Virus record (IMG/VR): IMGVR_UViG_3300022074_000425
Span: 1-21,743 of that record
Length of the DNA: 21,743 bases
Direction: 5' to 3' (one strand)
DNA from: a virus
Position numbers and translations under genes: made by a program. Below are positions 12,201 through 20,757 of this stretch, piece after piece. Numbering within the stretch: position 1 is the stretch's first letter; each line of letters opens with the position of its first letter. The notes beneath the pieces are model-generated. The model saw only the letters and a list, made by a program, of their open reading frames with translations. It made no database searches and had not been told where the DNA came from.

Positions 12201-14146
12201 GCAACTACCTACCAACAGACTATCAATCCTTCATTCATACTTCACGGTATGCACGGTGGCTTGAAGACGAAGGGCGACGAGAGAACTGGGATGAGACAGT
12301 TCAACGATACATAAAGAATGTTGTTTACAAGTCTTTTCCTAACAACAATCTAGATAGACCCCTTACTGATAAAGAGTTAGCTTTTGATTGGGGTAAGGTT
12401 GAGCAAGAGATTTACGATGCCATTATGTCACTAGAGGTTATGCCTTCTATGCGAGCTATGATGACTGCAGGTCCAGCTGCTACTCGTGACAATACCTGTA
12501 TGTACAACTGTAGCTACCTACCCGTAGATGACCCTAAGTCCTTCGATGAGGCTATGTTTATCCTGCTCTGTGGTACTGGTGTCGGCTTCAGTGTCGAGCG
12601 GCAGTTTGTCAGTAAGTTGCCTGAGATCCCTGAGTTGTTTGTCAGTGAGACTACCATTGTTGTCAAAGACAGTAAGGAAGGTTGGGCTAAGGCGTTTCGT
12701 CAAGTTCTTGCTCTCCTCTGGGCTGGTGAAATCCCTCAATGGGATATTGGGTTAGTTCGTCCTGCAGGTGCAAGACTTAAAACATTTGGTGGTAGAGCAT
12801 CAGGTCCAGCACCTTTGGTTGACTTGTTTAACTTTACTATTAAAGTTTTTAAAGATGCACAAGGACGCAAGCTATCTAGCATAGAATGTCATGACATCAT
12901 GTGTAAGATTGGTGAGGTAGTTGTCGTAGGTGGTGTACGTAGATCAGCTATGATCTCTTTGAGTAACCTCAGTGATGATCGTATGCGTCATGCTAAGTCA
13001 GGTGCATGGTGGGAGAATGATCCACAACGTGCCTTAGCTAATAACTCTGTGAGCTACACAGAGAAACCAGATGCTGTATCCTTCATGCGTGAGTGGATGG
13101 CACTGGTAGAGTCAGGAAGTGGAGAGCGTGGTGTATTCAATCGTCAAGCAAGTAAGAAGCAAGCTGAAAAGAATGGTCGGCGTGATCCTAACTATGAGTT
13201 CGGGACTAACCCGTGTAGTGAGATCATACTTAGACCGAATCAGTTTTGCAATCTCACTGAAGTTGTGGTACGTGCGACAGACAGCATGGAAGATCTTGAG
13301 CGTAAAGTTAAACTGGCTACGATTCTGGGAACCATACAATCCACCTACACCAAGTTTCCATACTTGCGTAAGGTGTGGAACAAGAACACAGAAGAAGAGC
13401 GTCTGTTGGGTGTGTCACTTACAGGGATAATGGACAACTCCTTGATGACTATTAAGAACAAAGGCTTGGAGAAGACTCTTGAATATCTTCGTGGGATTTG
13501 TGTTTCTACTAATGCTGAATGGGCTGACCGTCTTGGTATACCTGTTGCTGCTGCAATTACATGCGTCAAACCGTCAGGGACGGTATCGCAATTGGTGGAT
13601 AGTGCCAGTGGCATACATGCTCGCCATAGTCCCTATTATATCCGTACTGTGCGTGGTGATAATAAAGATCCCCTAACACAGTTCATGACTGATCAGGGCA
13701 TTCCTAGTGAACCTTGTGTTATGAAGCCAGATCAAACAACGGTATTTAGTTTTCCTGTAAAGTCTCCAACTAAGGCAGTGGTTACTGAAGATATGACAGC
13801 CATTGAACAACTTGAGACTTGGTTGATGTATCAACGATATTGGTGTGAGCATAAACCCTCAGTGACAATCAATGTGCGTAAGGATGAGTGGTTTGAAGTA
13901 GGTGCATTTGTGTACAAGTACTTTGACGAGATGTCGGGCGTATCCTTCTTGCCTTACAACGAGCACACTTATCAACAAGCACCCTATCAAGAAGTAGATA
14001 AGGATCAGTATAAGGACTTGCTTTCTGCTATGCCATCTGCTATTGCTTGGAGTGAGCTGGCTAACTACGAGAAGGAAGACAACACAGTATCAATGCAGAC
14101 AATGGCCTGTACAGGTGATGTTTGTGAGATGGTTGATATAACATAG
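12197..14146 (+). CDS. nrdJ: Adenosylcobalamin-dependent (class II) ribonucleotide reductase
   Basis: Reduces ribonucleotides to deoxyribonucleotides using a B12-derived radical, independent of oxygen and of a second subunit. 649 aa. The active site aligns with Lactobacillus leichmannii RTPR by spacing: Asn338, thiyl Cys340 and Glu342 in TNPCSE, redox Cys351 in NQFCNLTEVV, and its partner probably Cys105 in MYNCSYLPV. The C-terminal C-x4-C (Cys638, Cys643) in ACTGDVCEM is the disulfide relay that reloads the site. LLCGTGVGFSVERQ (124-136) and VGGVRRSAMISLS (244-256) are further family signatures. Somewhat shorter than the 739-aa Lactobacillus enzyme. It overlaps mazG by ATGA. Activity depends on B12 made or imported by the host. 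Confidence 0.95.
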   Translation: MSNYLPTDYQSFIHTSRYARWLEDEGRRENWDETVQRYIKNVVYKSFPNNNLDRPLTDKELAFDWGKVEQEIYDAIMSLEVMPSMRAMMTAGPAATRDNTCMYNCSYLPVDDPKSFDEAMFILLCGTGVGFSVERQFVSKLPEIPELFVSETTIVVKDSKEGWAKAFRQVLALLWAGEIPQWDIGLVRPAGARLKTFGGRASGPAPLVDLFNFTIKVFKDAQGRKLSSIECHDIMCKIGEVVVVGGVRRSAMISLSNLSDDRMRHAKSGAWWENDPQRALANNSVSYTEKPDAVSFMREWMALVESGSGERGVFNRQASKKQAEKNGRRDPNYEFGTNPCSEIILRPNQFCNLTEVVVRATDSMEDLERKVKLATILGTIQSTYTKFPYLRKVWNKNTEEERLLGVSLTGIMDNSLMTIKNKGLEKTLEYLRGICVSTNAEWADRLGIPVAAAITCVKPSGTVSQLVDSASGIHARHSPYYIRTVRGDNKDPLTQFMTDQGIPSEPCVMKPDQTTVFSFPVKSPTKAVVTEDMTAIEQLETWLMYQRYWCEHKPSVTINVRKDEWFEVGAFVYKYFDEMSGVSFLPYNEHTYQQAPYQEVDKDQYKDLLSAMPSAIAWSELANYEKEDNTVSMQTMACTGDVCEMVDIT

Positions 14147-14156
14147 GAGAAATAAA

Positions 14157-14345
14157 ATGTATGTTCTAGTGCTTATAATGTTCTTTGAAGATAGGTATAA
14201 ACTACAAAGTCACGATACGTTCTTCCCAAGCCAAGTTGCTTGTCATCAGTTTGCAACCCCACTTAAAAAAAGACTTATGGACACTAGACCTTCACCTAAC
14301 TCTGATGTAAAATACTATTGTTTTGAAATCCCTAAAGAGGTTTAA
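14157..14345 (+). CDS. Small hypothetical protein (62 aa)
   Basis: AGGAGAAATAAA precedes the ATG. The start MYVLVLIMFFEDRYK is hydrophobic and could be a beta strand or a short membrane segment; the rest is soluble, with HDTFFPSQVACHQFATPLKKRL in the middle and VKYYCFEIPKEV at the end. Two Cys flank the helix. I have an impression of similar strand-helix-strand small proteins in other phages, without known function. It abuts the DUF3310 gene directly. Confidence 0.6.
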   Translation: MYVLVLIMFFEDRYKLQSHDTFFPSQVACHQFATPLKKRLMDTRPSPNSDVKYYCFEIPKEV

Positions 14346-14579
14346 ATGAAATACGATCCAGTAAACAGCCCAGCACATTACAAGTTAAGTGGTGGTATAG
14401 AGTGCATTGATTATATTAAACAGGTGCTAACCCTTGATCAGTTCATTGGTTATTGCCACGGTAATATGATCAAGTATCAACACAGGTACATGTACAAGGG
14501 TAACCCTGTTCAGGATATGGAGAAAGCAGAATGGTATCTAAATAAAATGTTAGAGGCAATGGAGGAAATGCACAAATGA
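14346..14579 (+). CDS. DUF3310 protein (77 aa)
   Basis: Matches the DUF3310 pattern over its length: NSPAHYKLSGGIECIDYI, GYCHGNMIKYQHRY, then MYKGNPVQDMEKAEWYLNKM. The conserved PxHY, GNxxKYxxRY and DxxKAxWYL elements are all present. The family is widespread in phages and in T7-like genomes is sometimes labelled a nucleotide kinase, but its biochemical role is not settled. It starts one base after the previous stop, with AAAGAGG upstream, and ends in an ATGA overlap with the next gene. Confidence 0.85.
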   Translation: MKYDPVNSPAHYKLSGGIECIDYIKQVLTLDQFIGYCHGNMIKYQHRYMYKGNPVQDMEKAEWYLNKMLEAMEEMHK

Positions 14580-14743
14580 AACCATACGAAGAAGGTATAA
14601 AGGCTTTTAGAGAGGGCAACTTAGGTAACCCTCATAAGCTAAATACTAAGCAGGGCAGGGAGTGGGAGATGGGCTTTAACAAAGCTTACTTCCGTAACCT
14701 TGAAAGGGTTAAGTTGAATGAACAAAAACAAAAAGAGTCTTGA
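14576..14743 (+). CDS. Rmf/CrpP-like small protein (55 aa)
   Basis: A 55-aa basic protein starting in an ATGA overlap with the DUF3310 stop. The pattern YEEGIKAFREGNLGNPHKLN then REWEMGFNKAYF resembles the Rmf/CrpP fold: a first helix with GxxAFxxG, an NPH/NPY turn, then W-x2-GF in a second helix. Rmf dimerises and inactivates ribosomes in gamma-proteobacteria, and CrpP-like proteins were reported with other roles. Here it could modulate host ribosomes or simply share the small helical fold. The similarity is by pattern only. Confidence 0.65.
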   Translation: MKPYEEGIKAFREGNLGNPHKLNTKQGREWEMGFNKAYFRNLERVKLNEQKQKES

Positions 14744-14939
14744 AGAAGAGGCCAAAAGTTACAGGCAGAAAAAGATAAAGCCACCGCTGAAAAACAAAGC
14801 ACTTACTTCTCGTAGGTACTTAGCTGGTCAAGCGATGGCTGCGTTGTTATCAAGATCTCCAGGTCACATACACAGAGGAGATATAAAACGTGAGTCATAT
14901 GATTGGGCTGACTTCATGTTAGAGGATGATGATGAATAA
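14718..14939 (+). CDS. Conserved small phage protein (73 aa)
   Basis: Basic N-terminal 30 residues (MNKNKKSLEEEAKSYRQKKI...), then a compact helical part SRRYLAGQAMAALLSRSPGH, and an acidic C-terminus (DWADFMLEDDDE). The RYLAGQAMAALL core with a later YDWADxM seems to me to recur in phage small proteins of unknown role. It overlaps the previous gene by 26 bp and is the last + strand gene; a terminator hairpin begins three bases after its stop. DNA or protein binding is possible, not shown. Confidence 0.7.
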   Translation: MNKNKKSLEEEAKSYRQKKIKPPLKNKALTSRRYLAGQAMAALLSRSPGHIHRGDIKRESYDWADFMLEDDDE

Positions 14940-14942
14940 CAA

Positions 14943-14966
14943 AAGGGGGCTTCAAGTGGCCCCCTT
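14943..14966. terminator. Bidirectional intrinsic terminator between convergent gene blocks
   Basis: AAGGGGGC at 14943-14950 and GCCCCCTT at 14959-14966 form a perfect 8-bp stem with an 8-nt loop. Read on the - strand it is followed by TTTTGTTATT, a good U-tract; read on the + strand by the weaker TTAAGTTTATT. It lies in the 31-bp gap between the last + strand gene and the stop of the 1159-aa - strand gene, where both blocks must end. Confidence 0.85.
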
Positions 14967-14970
14967 AAGT

Positions 14971-17900
14971 TTATTCTAATCCAAGATCTTTTTTTAATTT
15001 CTCTTCGTTATTAGCGAAGTTCTCTACTAGATCTTCTAGCAACAATAGTTGATTTACATCTAGTGTCCACATATCTTTTTCATTTATTTTAAAATAATCT
15101 AAGGCTCTTCGTAGGTCTGCTTTTTTACCTTTATTTTTTACGGTAAAGATAAGCTTAGTCTTTTTTTCTTCTGGATCAATAGACCTATCTAAGGCTTCTA
15201 AAGAATCCTTCTTAGCTATAGACAATATGTCTGTAAGAGTATTACGTTTCTCCCTTAAGGATAGACTGTCCCACTGACCACTATCGACTACAGAATCCGC
15301 ATAGATTTCTAAACGTGGACGGACATACCTATTAAAAACATTAACTGCTTCGGGAGACTTACTCCTTATCTCAGTTTGCCATTGAGGTTTACCAACATCA
15401 TTATACAGTTTTTGAATAGTGGTTGAAGGCAGCACTTCCCTGTAGCCAGAAAGTCTACCAATAGGGACTTGACCAGGCTCTCTTGTAAGAGCTTGTTCCT
15501 TCTCTGTCGTAGCTATACCGACACGACTCTTCATCTCATCTGGATCAACAGAAGCATCGGCTAATACCTCAAAGATCTGATCCATGTATCTAAGGGAATC
15601 ATTAACAACTTTATTACCCTCTTTCTTATCAACTACTTTATAATCCTCTCCCCTAGCCATAGCAACAGCTTGGTTGATTGGGTCAAACCTTCTAGTAAAA
15701 CCTGATACGTGTTGTGAAGTTAAATCTCCAAGAAACATACCGGTTAATTCTAAAAATTCTCCATCTTTAGCTTCACCAGCAAGGTAAATAGCTTTACCTA
15801 CTATACCAAAAGCTTCTCCCATATCGTCAGTTAAAGCACGAGTACCAAAGTTATCTCCAAAAGCTACAAAAAGATCTTGTGGTACTGACCCATCACGTAT
15901 TGCATGAGCACCCATACGACCTACAAGCATGGGAACATTTCTTGGGTAGTCGTAGAGGTAACTTTTTACAGCACCAAACTCATCCCTGTCTTCATACCAA
16001 GCAAGCCCTTCTTCTAAGTTATCTATCTGAGATACTGTTGCTATTGCTACAGTTCCCCAACCTACAGCTGTTTTAGTGCTGAGATCCATTGTATCCCTAG
16101 TAACAACATCTTTACCACCAGCTTTAATTGTATACTTATTAAGTAAGCTTAAGCCAGAGTGATCTAACATAAATGCAACACTGTTATTCCAAAACTGTCC
16201 AAACGGAGCTAATGCACCAAGCACAGGCACTGACCTAACGTTTTCAATTATGTTTGCAGTTTGACCTACTAGATCGTCTTGATTACCAAACTTCTTAGAA
16301 AAGGTATTCCTTAGTGCATTTTGTACAGCTCTAGCTTCAAGTTCAGCAAACTCTTTGAATGCCTCTGATCCTGGCTCCGATAACAAACCAACAAGATTTG
16401 GATCATCCATAAACTCATGATAGGTTTTATTATACTTAAGTCTAATCTCCCTATCCAAAGAGTATTGAAACTCCTGTGTTTTTGTCAAAAAGTCTTGAGC
16501 TTTAACACCGTAAGCTGTCTCAAAAAAGTTACTAAATTTTTGATAATTACTTTTATTTGGAATCTCTTTTGGATTTAGTTTAAACTCATCTAAAATACCT
16601 TTGAGTTCTACTCCACCATTAATATACCTAAACAACTCTTGCTGTGCACCTGGACGAATAGCAAGATAGTCCATAACAGATTCATAAGTCCCGTAAGCAT
16701 CAACCATATTACGTACCTTCTGTCTTTGAAGGCTCATCATTTGAGTAGCTAAATTTTTATACTTAAGTGCATTTACACTATCACCCTTCAGGGTATTAAA
16801 CACAGAACCACCACCATACAGAGCAGCACGAATCATATCAGATGCACTTTGATTTATTGTTGCAGCTTTCCAACCAATAACGTTTAGGCCCGTGGTTCCA
16901 GGATGAGTAACAATAGCTCTTACTAAATTCTCTTGTACGTTTACTAAACGTTCACCAAAAGTTTTCTTTATTCCTTTTTCTTTTTCTAAAGGATCTAAAA
17001 CTGCCTTAGCTGCTTTTTCTGCAGATGTTTTTTTAGGGTCAAGCCCCATAGCCTGAAGACGTTTAGCTATCTGAGACTCTACGTTTAATCTTTGACCTGC
17101 TTCACTTGCAGTCTTTGCACCGATATTTAAAAAGTCTTCAAAAGAAAAATCTTTAAGTTGATCTGAAGAATCACGAAGTATCTCATAAGCTTCTTCTACA
17201 AGTTTTTTATTTTGTGATGGCATATCTTCAAGTGCTTCTTTAATATATAAAGAAACCTGCATGTCCTCTGGTTTTTTATAGCCAGCCTTACTTAGTACAG
17301 AGGCTACACCATCCCAACCCTCTTCTTCACTACCAATAAAAAACTTTAAGGCAAACTCGGTGTCGTAATCTACAGAAGTCTTAGGGTTGTTAGAAACCTC
17401 AGTAAGTTTTTTACCTTCCTTAACCATCCTAGCCCAAGTAGTTGTTCTTTCTTTTAGTTCAAAAAGTTCTTGAGCTAACTGTTCAGAAGATAGTTTTTGT
17501 AATCCCTCAAACTTCTTAACTTGACCAGCCCTATGTAGTTGTATTGAAGCTAGAGGTATGGCCTTTTTGTTCTTAAGATATACTAAACCAAGTTGTGTTG
17601 CTCCACCCAATGCACCAGTGGCTGTAGATATGCCAGCTTGAAAGGGATCTATCTCCTCTTTAAATCCAGATATAACTTCTGCTTTTTGTTGTGCTACATC
17701 GAGTGCACCAGCAGAGACCATATCAAAACCAAGAGAACCATAGATAGATTTTTTATCGGCTTTATCCAGTATAGCTTTAGTCTTAGACTTTTTTAGTGCC
17801 TCTTGATAAGCTCTTTGAGTGACTTCAGTTTGAACTTTAGCTGCAGCTTTTTTACTGCCAGTTCTTTTTAACTCTTTTGATGCTGCCTGTCTACCAACCC

Positions 17901-18450
17901 TAAAGGCTAAGTTTTTAGCTCCCTGTACAGCAGTCTTACTGGCACCTATACTAAAGAGTTTACCTGCACCAAGAGATACTATATTAATTGGATCTACAAT
18001 AAGTGACCTAGCGTAATCGTATACAGCATCAGCTTTTTCTCCAGTGGTTCTGTCTTTGCTAAAGGCACCACCCAAAGAGTCAAACAATTTGTAAGCATCC
18101 TGTGCAGCTTTACGTTTGTTAGCTAACTTAACATCATCACCAGTGTTTAAAAAGGTAAGCTCACTTAAGGTTATTAACGACTGACCAGAATTAAAGCCAC
18201 GCATATGATTTACATAGGAATTAATAATGTCTTCTTTATCATTCTCAGAGGTATCCATACCATGTCTCTGAGACATGTACCGTTCAATAACTTCAAAGTT
18301 ATCATCAACAGATAAGGTTTCTACAAGACCTTTACCCTCTGTTTTTGTAGGTTCAAATCCTTCAGGTACAGGTTGCGTATCTTCTATAACTTCATTATCC
18401 AACTCAGTTGGAGTCGAAATAGCCCTTAGTTTATCTGCGTAGCTGGTCAC
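14971..18450 (-). CDS. Very large putative internal virion (DNA ejection) protein, 1159 aa
   Basis: Probable functional equivalent of T7 gp16 (1318 aa), the last and largest of the internal core proteins that form the ejection channel. Support: size, last place in a structural block following a tail lysozyme, and several glycine/alanine-rich hydrophobic stretches that could enter a membrane (roughly residues 150-180, 270-290, 510-545, 735-780 and 790-805). These are separated by charged helical and coiled-coil regions. No lytic transglycosylase motif is seen at the N-terminus, unlike T7 gp16; the muralytic activity seems to be on a separate gene upstream. The start is GTG at 18448-18450 with GGGGA 7 nt before it, 2 bp after the upstream gene. 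No homology to a named family is evident to me, so the role is inferred from context. Confidence 0.8.
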   Translation of the reverse strand: MTSYADKLRAISTPTELDNEVIEDTQPVPEGFEPTKTEGKGLVETLSVDDNFEVIERYMSQRHGMDTSENDKEDIINSYVNHMRGFNSGQSLITLSELTFLNTGDDVKLANKRKAAQDAYKLFDSLGGAFSKDRTTGEKADAVYDYARSLIVDPINIVSLGAGKLFSIGASKTAVQGAKNLAFRVGRQAASKELKRTGSKKAAAKVQTEVTQRAYQEALKKSKTKAILDKADKKSIYGSLGFDMVSAGALDVAQQKAEVISGFKEEIDPFQAGISTATGALGGATQLGLVYLKNKKAIPLASIQLHRAGQVKKFEGLQKLSSEQLAQELFELKERTTTWARMVKEGKKLTEVSNNPKTSVDYDTEFALKFFIGSEEEGWDGVASVLSKAGYKKPEDMQVSLYIKEALEDMPSQNKKLVEEAYEILRDSSDQLKDFSFEDFLNIGAKTASEAGQRLNVESQIAKRLQAMGLDPKKTSAEKAAKAVLDPLEKEKGIKKTFGERLVNVQENLVRAIVTHPGTTGLNVIGWKAATINQSASDMIRAALYGGGSVFNTLKGDSVNALKYKNLATQMMSLQRQKVRNMVDAYGTYESVMDYLAIRPGAQQELFRYINGGVELKGILDEFKLNPKEIPNKSNYQKFSNFFETAYGVKAQDFLTKTQEFQYSLDREIRLKYNKTYHEFMDDPNLVGLLSEPGSEAFKEFAELEARAVQNALRNTFSKKFGNQDDLVGQTANIIENVRSVPVLGALAPFGQFWNNSVAFMLDHSGLSLLNKYTIKAGGKDVVTRDTMDLSTKTAVGWGTVAIATVSQIDNLEEGLAWYEDRDEFGAVKSYLYDYPRNVPMLVGRMGAHAIRDGSVPQDLFVAFGDNFGTRALTDDMGEAFGIVGKAIYLAGEAKDGEFLELTGMFLGDLTSQHVSGFTRRFDPINQAVAMARGEDYKVVDKKEGNKVVNDSLRYMDQIFEVLADASVDPDEMKSRVGIATTEKEQALTREPGQVPIGRLSGYREVLPSTTIQKLYNDVGKPQWQTEIRSKSPEAVNVFNRYVRPRLEIYADSVVDSGQWDSLSLREKRNTLTDILSIAKKDSLEALDRSIDPEEKKTKLIFTVKNKGKKADLRRALDYFKINEKDMWTLDVNQLLLLEDLVENFANNEEKLKKDLGLE

Positions 18451-18452
18451 TA

Positions 18453-19445
18453 TTAAATCCCCGAAAGAGTGTCTAAATAAGTTTGGTCAAGACCAAAACC
18501 TAAATCGTTTGTAAATACAGCGGCTGCTAGTCCCCCCCTAGCAATAAAGCTTAATGCTATGCTGGGGTCTAGTTTCATCATGGCTTTATAAGCTTCATAA
18601 TCTTTATCATTATTTAAAAGATTTTCTATTCTTTTAATTTCTTTTTGTTTTTCTCTAACCTGCCCAAGTGTTAAATTCTCACCTAATTGTTGGCTATCAG
18701 GTATAGTATCATCATAATCACTCAAAATATTAAGTGTCTGAGTTTGTATCTCAGCAAAACTTTCGTCATATCTACCCTGTACAGTTTTTTCCATCTCGTT
18801 TATTTGTTGAACTGTATAGTCTTCTTGTTCTGCTAATACACCAAGATCAGTTGTAACCCCTAGTGGACCTTCCTTACGACCCCTAATTGTAGGAGCAGAA
18901 ACACTAGCTTCAATATCTGCACCTGTAACACCCATGATATTAGAAGAGTATACGTCATACATAACATCCTCTAAGTCTTTTGGACTAAAGATCTTACCAA
19001 GTATTGTAGACTCTTGTTGTTCAGGCTTTTTAATTTTTGCACCAGTAATAAAGTCTGGTGTAGCCTGTTTAATTAAATCTGCGGCAGATACGTCACTAGG
19101 TGCAGCATAATTAGTTGCTTGAATTACAGCATCATTAAGAATTGTTTCGGTTAGTCTACCCTCTAACTCCGCAGCTTGTGCAGCTGCAGCTATTCTTAAA
19201 AGTTCTTTTGGGTTTTCAGATAGTATACCGAGAGAAGATTCTTTATCTAATCCTTTTGAATCTAGATAATCATAAGCAGCTTCAAGTTTTGTGCGAGACT
19301 CTTGAACTTCTTGCTGTCTTTTAAGTCCAGACTTCCACAAATACTCTTGCATAGCATCTGACTTAGACTTAGTATACTCTCTATTCTCTTTCATCCTATC
19401 AGCTAAACCGCCTAAGAATGCTCCACCTAAAACTGCACCTAACAT
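18453..19445 (-). CDS. Putative internal virion / structural protein (330 aa)
   Basis: Begins with a glycine-rich hydrophobic segment (MLGAVLGGAFLGGLADRM), then long charged helical regions (about 20-120 and 200-290) and an Ala/Phe-rich ending (LSFIARGGLAAAVFTNDLG). The opening is like small membrane-active virion proteins, and the helical body fits a core protein. It stands directly before the 1159-aa protein, the place held by gp14/gp15-type proteins in T7-like genomes. GAGG in the last codons of the upstream gene serves as ribosome-binding site. No family recognised; the virion assignment is by position. Confidence 0.75.
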   Translation of the reverse strand: MLGAVLGGAFLGGLADRMKENREYTKSKSDAMQEYLWKSGLKRQQEVQESRTKLEAAYDYLDSKGLDKESSLGILSENPKELLRIAAAAQAAELEGRLTETILNDAVIQATNYAAPSDVSAADLIKQATPDFITGAKIKKPEQQESTILGKIFSPKDLEDVMYDVYSSNIMGVTGADIEASVSAPTIRGRKEGPLGVTTDLGVLAEQEDYTVQQINEMEKTVQGRYDESFAEIQTQTLNILSDYDDTIPDSQQLGENLTLGQVREKQKEIKRIENLLNNDKDYEAYKAMMKLDPSIALSFIARGGLAAAVFTNDLGFGLDQTYLDTLSGI

Positions 19446-19448
19446 ATC

Positions 19449-19973
19449 TTACCTCGCCATTAAACCTTTTGGTTTTACTTCTTCTTCAACTGCTAGTTCT
19501 TCTTGAGGCATGGCCTCTGCTGTAACAGCTTCTTCAGACTCTTTTAAGAGTGCGTAGCCTTTATCTTGTTGATCTTGTGGGGTAGCCCTATTAGCAGCAA
19601 CAAGCATAGCTGCCCTTTCCATTGGATCTACCTTAGGTTCCTCAAAGGTTTCTTGATACTCTACTCCAGCTTTATCGGCAGCCTTCATAATAAATTTTCT
19701 TACGATGGGTTCTGCAATAAGGCTAATATCAATACTATGTACACCCTTTGCCACTGCACCAGTCATAATAGAATCACTTAAGTTCTTAGCAGGTACACCA
19801 AAGTCTAGAGCAAAGAAAACATTATCAATAACTTCTTCATCAGAGATACGATCTATATGATATCGAATAGCCTCATCAGGATCTGTTATCTGTGGGGGTC
19901 TTTCCCAAGGAAAGTTTTTAGGTTCATCTGTTAAAGATTGGCCAGGAATTGCTCCTTGAAGTGATTGTATCAT
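19449..19973 (-). CDS. Conserved virion-associated protein, PWERPP motif (174 aa)
   Basis: An N-terminal motif PGQSLTDEPKNFPWERPPQI is followed by DPDEAIRYHIDRI. From memory, the PWE(R/N)PP motif occurs in uncharacterised structural proteins of cyanophages and pelagiphages. The middle is helical (residues 45-110). The last 60 residues are Glu/Ala-rich and look disordered, ending VKPKGLMAR. Its ATG shares one base with the lysozyme stop (TAATG), with AGGAG 7 nt upstream. Role unknown; expression with lysozyme and ejection-type proteins points to the virion. Confidence 0.75.
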   Translation of the reverse strand: MIQSLQGAIPGQSLTDEPKNFPWERPPQITDPDEAIRYHIDRISDEEVIDNVFFALDFGVPAKNLSDSIMTGAVAKGVHSIDISLIAEPIVRKFIMKAADKAGVEYQETFEEPKVDPMERAAMLVAANRATPQDQQDKGYALLKESEEAVTAEAMPQEELAVEEEVKPKGLMAR

Positions 19974-20737
19974 TATTCTACTCCTGCGTAGTAATTAGCT
20001 TTAGATACTCTGTTTTTCATCATAGGTTTTCCTGGTCTTAAATATCCTTGTGAAAATACACGAGCTGCTTCTTCTGCAGTTTTAGTTTCTTGTAACTTTT
20101 TCATAAACCTTCCCTCAGAAGTGTTTTGAACTTCGTGTATAAAAAAACCAAAAGATGCTTCGTAAGAATCTGGATTTAAATTATTTTCTTTTGACCAAGA
20201 TTCAAATGCTTTTCTTCTTGGTCCAGTCCACATCGCAAAACCCCTACCACCTTTAGAACCAGGAACTACAGGTTTTATTTCTTGCAGGTAATTAAACCCA
20301 CCTGTTTCATGATCAAAGTTACCTACTATACCTGCAGCTTGAAAATCTGTTAAACCCAAAACTTCTGATACATCTCCCATAAGCCTTTGTCCAACATCTT
20401 CTTTATTAGCATCTTTAACCATAGCTTTAGGTGTATCAGACATACCAAGATTTTTCTTAGCCTCTGCTAATTCGGGGGCATCTTCTTGAAATACCTCATT
20501 AAGAATTTCGTCCCAACTTTGACCCCAAGATGCTACTTGTTTAGAAGTATCTGCGTAGGTATTTTTTACTTTTTGCATTTCACCTTTTGCACTAGGCATA
20601 CCTACAGTCTGTGCTTTAGGTTTAGATCTAGCCCGACCTAACCCAATAATACTATCTGGCTCTTGTATATCAGTAGTATTTTTACTTAGTAAAGCAGACT
20701 TTTTTCTTTGTCTGTCCTGTCTTAAACTTAGCGACAT
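19973..20737 (-). CDS. Phage tail lysozyme (Phage_lysozyme2-like), virion-associated
   Basis: Peptidoglycan hydrolase expected to open the cell wall during DNA entry. 254 aa: a basic, probably disordered N-terminal ~110 residues (MSLSLRQDRQRKKSALL...), then a tail-lysozyme domain at about 115-250. Domain hallmarks are LGLTDFQAAGIVGNFDHETGGF (residues 127-148, likely catalytic Glu144), GSKGGRGFAMWTGPRRKAF (about 160-178) and SYEASFGFFIHEV. The GIxGNxxxESG...GGxGxxQW pattern defines this family; here Glu-Thr-Gly and Ala-Met-Trp replace the more usual residues. There is no signal peptide and no holin next to it, so a structural rather than lysis role is likely. AAAGAGG precedes the ATG. Confidence 0.85.
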   Translation of the reverse strand: MSLSLRQDRQRKKSALLSKNTTDIQEPDSIIGLGRARSKPKAQTVGMPSAKGEMQKVKNTYADTSKQVASWGQSWDEILNEVFQEDAPELAEAKKNLGMSDTPKAMVKDANKEDVGQRLMGDVSEVLGLTDFQAAGIVGNFDHETGGFNYLQEIKPVVPGSKGGRGFAMWTGPRRKAFESWSKENNLNPDSYEASFGFFIHEVQNTSEGRFMKKLQETKTAEEAARVFSQGYLRPGKPMMKNRVSKANYYAGVE

Positions 20738-20757
20738 ATTTAAACCTCTTTCAAGTT

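Noticed and set aside
12518-13676. Several 65-103 codon frames on both strands within the ribonucleotide reductase gene
   Set aside because: They are shadows of a fully conserved RNR coding sequence, with no start signals or protein-like composition.
18349-18361. GGTTCAAATCC, like the T-arm of a tRNA and a possible attP core
   Set aside because: It lies inside the reading frame of the 1159-aa protein, no acceptor, D- or anticodon stems fit around it, and it is far from the integrase.
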